This document shows, piece after piece, positions 62,044-64,000 of a DNA stretch of 64,000 bases. Origin of the DNA: Sphingomonas anseongensis (GTDB lineage: Bacteria; Pseudomonadota; Alphaproteobacteria; Sphingomonadales; Sphingomonadaceae); the NCBI RefSeq assembly GCF_023516495.1, contig NZ_JAMGBC010000001.1, positions 558,001 through 622,000 of the forward strand, in the 5' to 3' direction. Numbering within the stretch: the first letter of the stretch is position 1; each line of letters begins with the position of its first letter. Under the pieces are notes generated by a model. It searched no databases. It was not told the DNA's origin and saw only the letters and a list, made by a program, of their open reading frames with translations. Made by a program: the position numbers and the translations under genes.

Positions 62044-64000
62044 TAAAAGGCCTGGCCGAGCGAGACCGCCACCGCGATCGGGCTGTCGCCGTGGCGCGGA
62101 TTGAGCGGGGTCCCGACGTCGATCCGGATGGGGCCGAAGCTGGAATAATAACGGAGACCGACGCCGGCGCCGAACTGCCAGCGGCTTGCACCGGGCAAGA
62201 TATTGTTGGTCAGCGACCCTCCGTCGAGGAAAGGCACGAGCCCGAAGTTGCCGCCGAACGCCTTGAGCCGGAACCGGGCCTCGAGCGCGAACTCGGTGAG
62301 GGTCTTCCCTCCCACCGGATCGTTTTCGAAGTCGACCGGCCCGACGCGCTGGTAGCCATATCCGCGAACCGATCCGCCGCCGCCCGAATAGAATCGCCTC
62401 GACGGCGCAATCGACGGCGCGTCCGCGCCGAGGATGCTTCCCAGGCGCACCCGCCCGGCGAGAACAGCTGTCCCGGCAACAGGAAGGTAGGCGCTCGCGT
62501 CGATTTGCGCGCGGGCGTAGGCGAAGGACCCGGACTTGGCCGAGATTTCCGGGCTGAGCCGGCCGGACATCCTGAACCCGCGAGTCGGATCCAGGAGATC
62601 GTCGCTGCCGTCATAGGCAAGGCTGACCGGAAGTGCAGTGATCAGGAAGGTCTTGGTTTCCTTCACGTTGGGATCGCTGAACACCCCGCGCTCGTCGGTG
62701 GCCAGGAGTTCGGTGCCCACGCCCCAGGTCCAGCGCTTGCGCCAGATGATGTTGCTCTGCCGCTCGATGCTCCCAAGGAAGCGAATGGTGCGCGCCTCGT
62801 ATGCGTCGAACTTGGTGTGGCTGGCGGTCAGCTGAAGGTCGAGAACGCGGTCGCGCCTCATGAAATTGTTGCGCCTGAACTGTACGCCCGCCAGCTGCTC
62901 GCGAGTGCCCAGAATTCCGCGCAGCGAGAGCGCTCCTTCCGGGTTGAAGAAGTTTCGGTCCTGCCAGCTGACGTCGAGCCGGGCGCCCTCGCCCGTCCCA
63001 TAGCCAAGCTCCCCAGCTATGGTGTGGCGCGGAGCCGGAGTCAGGGTGACGTCGAGGTCGACCCTGCCCTGGTCGGTCACCGGCACGACCTTAACCTCCG
63101 CGGAGGCGACAAGGCCGGTGGCGATCAGCGCGCGGCGGAGATCGTCGACCCTGTCGCGCTCGAACCTCTGGCCCGGCTTGAACCTCGCCATCTCGGCGAC
63201 GTGGCGGGCGCTGAACGGCGGCTTCCCGCTGACCCGGATCGCCCCGAAATGAGCAACCGGCCCCGGGTTTACCGGAAGCACGAGGGTCGCGAGGTGGGTC
63301 TGGTGATCGACGACGATTTGCTGCTCGCCAATGTTGGCGAGAGCGAAACCCTCCTCGCCCAGCGCAACCTTGAGCGCAAGGTTGGCCGAGATCACCTCCT
63401 GCGCATTCACGGGATCGCCGAATTTGACGGCAAAGGACTGGCGAAGTTTCTCGGCGTCCGGGCCGGCTGCCTCGAGCCCAGGAAGCTCGACAGACCGGAA
63501 TCGATATTGCTGGCCCGGCTGCGCCTCCAGGGTCACCCGGAGAACGGAGCCTTCGGGTTCGATGGCGGGCTCGACGAGCGCGTCATAATAGCCTTGGGAT
63601 CGCAGAAGCTCGGCAAGCAGCTCCGAATCGTCTTCGGCGCGGCGCTGGATTTGGGCGGCGTTGGCTTCCTCCCTTCGCCGTTCGTACAGCGCGGACTGCT
63701 TCTCGAACGCGTCCACCAATTCCTGCCGATTTCCCAGCCGCTCGAGCCCGTCGATCACGATCGCATAGGCATGCTCGGAGTCGGTCTCGGTAATTGCAGC
63801 CGCTGGAGCGTCGGGCGCCTGTTGCTGAGAGGCGTCGGGCAGGTCCTTGCCGATCTCCGGCCACGGCACGCCGAGGTCCGGCATGGGGTCAAGCGGCGCG
63901 GATGGGTCGATGTAGGTGGAATCGGGTTGCGGCTCAGGTGGGGGTGACGGGTTTGCTTGCTGGGCGACAGCAGGGGCGCAGGCAAATGCCGCCGTTGCGG
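62043..64000 (-). CDS. tamA: TamA (Omp85 family), partial at right edge
   Basis: The frame extends to the window end without a stop, so the gene is cut: residues upstream of the internal Met at 63884 include what looks like the end of a signal peptide (AAFACAPAVAQQ) and a Pro-rich segment. POTRA domains lie about 85-340 (from 63884 about 50-300). A 16-strand barrel follows with RRFYSGGGGSVRGYGYQ and the C-terminal VAVSLGQAF. TamA inserts outer-membrane proteins with TamB, which overlaps its 3' end. Confidence 0.93.
   Translation of the reverse strand, partial: ATAAFACAPAVAQQANPSPPPEPQPDSTYIDPSAPLDPMPDLGVPWPEIGKDLPDASQQQAPDAPAAAITETDSEHAYAIVIDGLERLGNRQELVDAFEKQSALYERRREEANAAQIQRRAEDDSELLAELLRSQGYYDALVEPAIEPEGSVLRVTLEAQPGQQYRFRSVELPGLEAAGPDAEKLRQSFAVKFGDPVNAQEVISANLALKVALGEEGFALANIGEQQIVVDHQTHLATLVLPVNPGPVAHFGAIRVSGKPPFSARHVAEMARFKPGQRFERDRVDDLRRALIATGLVASAEVKVVPVTDQGRVDLDVTLTPAPRHTIAGELGYGTGEGARLDVSWQDRNFFNPEGALSLRGILGTREQLAGVQFRRNNFMRRDRVLDLQLTASHTKFDAYEARTIRFLGSIERQSNIIWRKRWTWGVGTELLATDERGVFSDPNVKETKTFLITALPVSLAYDGSDDLLDPTRGFRMSGRLSPEISAKSGSFAYARAQIDASAYLPVAGTAVLAGRVRLGSILGADAPSIAPSRRFYSGGGGSVRGYGYQRVGPVDFENDPVGGKTLTEFALEARFRLKAFGGNFGLVPFLDGGSLTNNILPGASRWQFGAGVGLRYYSSFGPIRIDVGTPLNPRHGDSPIAVAVSLGQAF

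Noticed and set aside
61842..63947. A 701-residue open frame on the plus strand opposite tamA/tamB
   Set aside because: It overlaps conserved Omp85 sequence on the minus strand and has no domain pattern.

Overview
The window is a GC-rich chromosomal segment of an alphaproteobacterium, most likely from the Sphingomonadales. That placement is inferred from gene content: CcrM next to folP and rnhB, GANTC and CtrA-like sites, the small aa3-oxidase subunit IV protein beside pntAA, a Zur/MerC pair, tlyA-tspO-dxs, and many short conserved proteins. Genes are densely packed, often with ATGA overlaps, GTG or TTG starts and convergent stops. I see no phage, insertion sequence, CRISPR array or rRNA. Two tRNA genes are present.

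Bases 1-16104: a CHASE2-EAL c-di-GMP phosphodiesterase, a 27-residue peptide gene with its own terminator, YjbQ and YbaK proteins, a D-amino-acid dehydrogenase, PntAA (without PntAB/PntB nearby) and the COX IV-like peptide. A degenerate sigma54-type activator follows, then folP-ccrM-rnhB with a dense GANTC cluster, a ThiD-glyoxalase fusion, glmM and two amidohydrolases. Bases 16127-30016: the peptide transporter that heads the amidohydrolase operon, nitroreductase, a probably leaderless GntR regulator, Sua5, MsrA, a c-di-GMP module (double PilZ facing a receiver/EAL pair), an ALDH/aminotransferase/acyl-CoA racemase operon, a PilZ protein, tRNA-Gln, ilvE, proC, ybjN, a UbiK-like gene and tspO.

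Bases 30009-45542: tlyA and dxs, Zur and MerC, heme A synthase, CutA, a Crp/Fnr regulator, a 59-residue protein, the rplM-rpsI operon with a leader hairpin, an FkbM methyltransferase, an amidohydrolase-DUF167-aldo/keto reductase-MetC run, an EmrAB-type efflux operon with its MarR regulator, and a single-domain PilZ protein. Bases 45646-64000: a 1028-residue CAP-domain exported protein, a queuosine-precursor transporter, tRNA-Gly, a CinA-like protein, methionine aminopeptidase, a structured intergenic element, two very small genes and a nucleotidyltransferase. Next come glnB and glnA, separated by a helix-turn-helix gene, a DUF3309 gene and two paralogous lipoproteins. An amino-acid permease and TamB/TamA close the window, with tamA cut by the right edge.

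Three themes connect these genes. The first is c-di-GMP turnover and sensing (two EAL proteins, four PilZ domains in three proteins). The second is cell-cycle methylation and envelope assembly (CcrM, GlmM, TamAB, the CAP protein). The third is nitrogen and amino-acid metabolism (GlnB/GlnA, IlvE, ProC, MetC, permease, peptide transporter). The most unusual item is the lipoprotein pair between glnB and glnA, whose cores resemble actinobacterial chaplin motifs.
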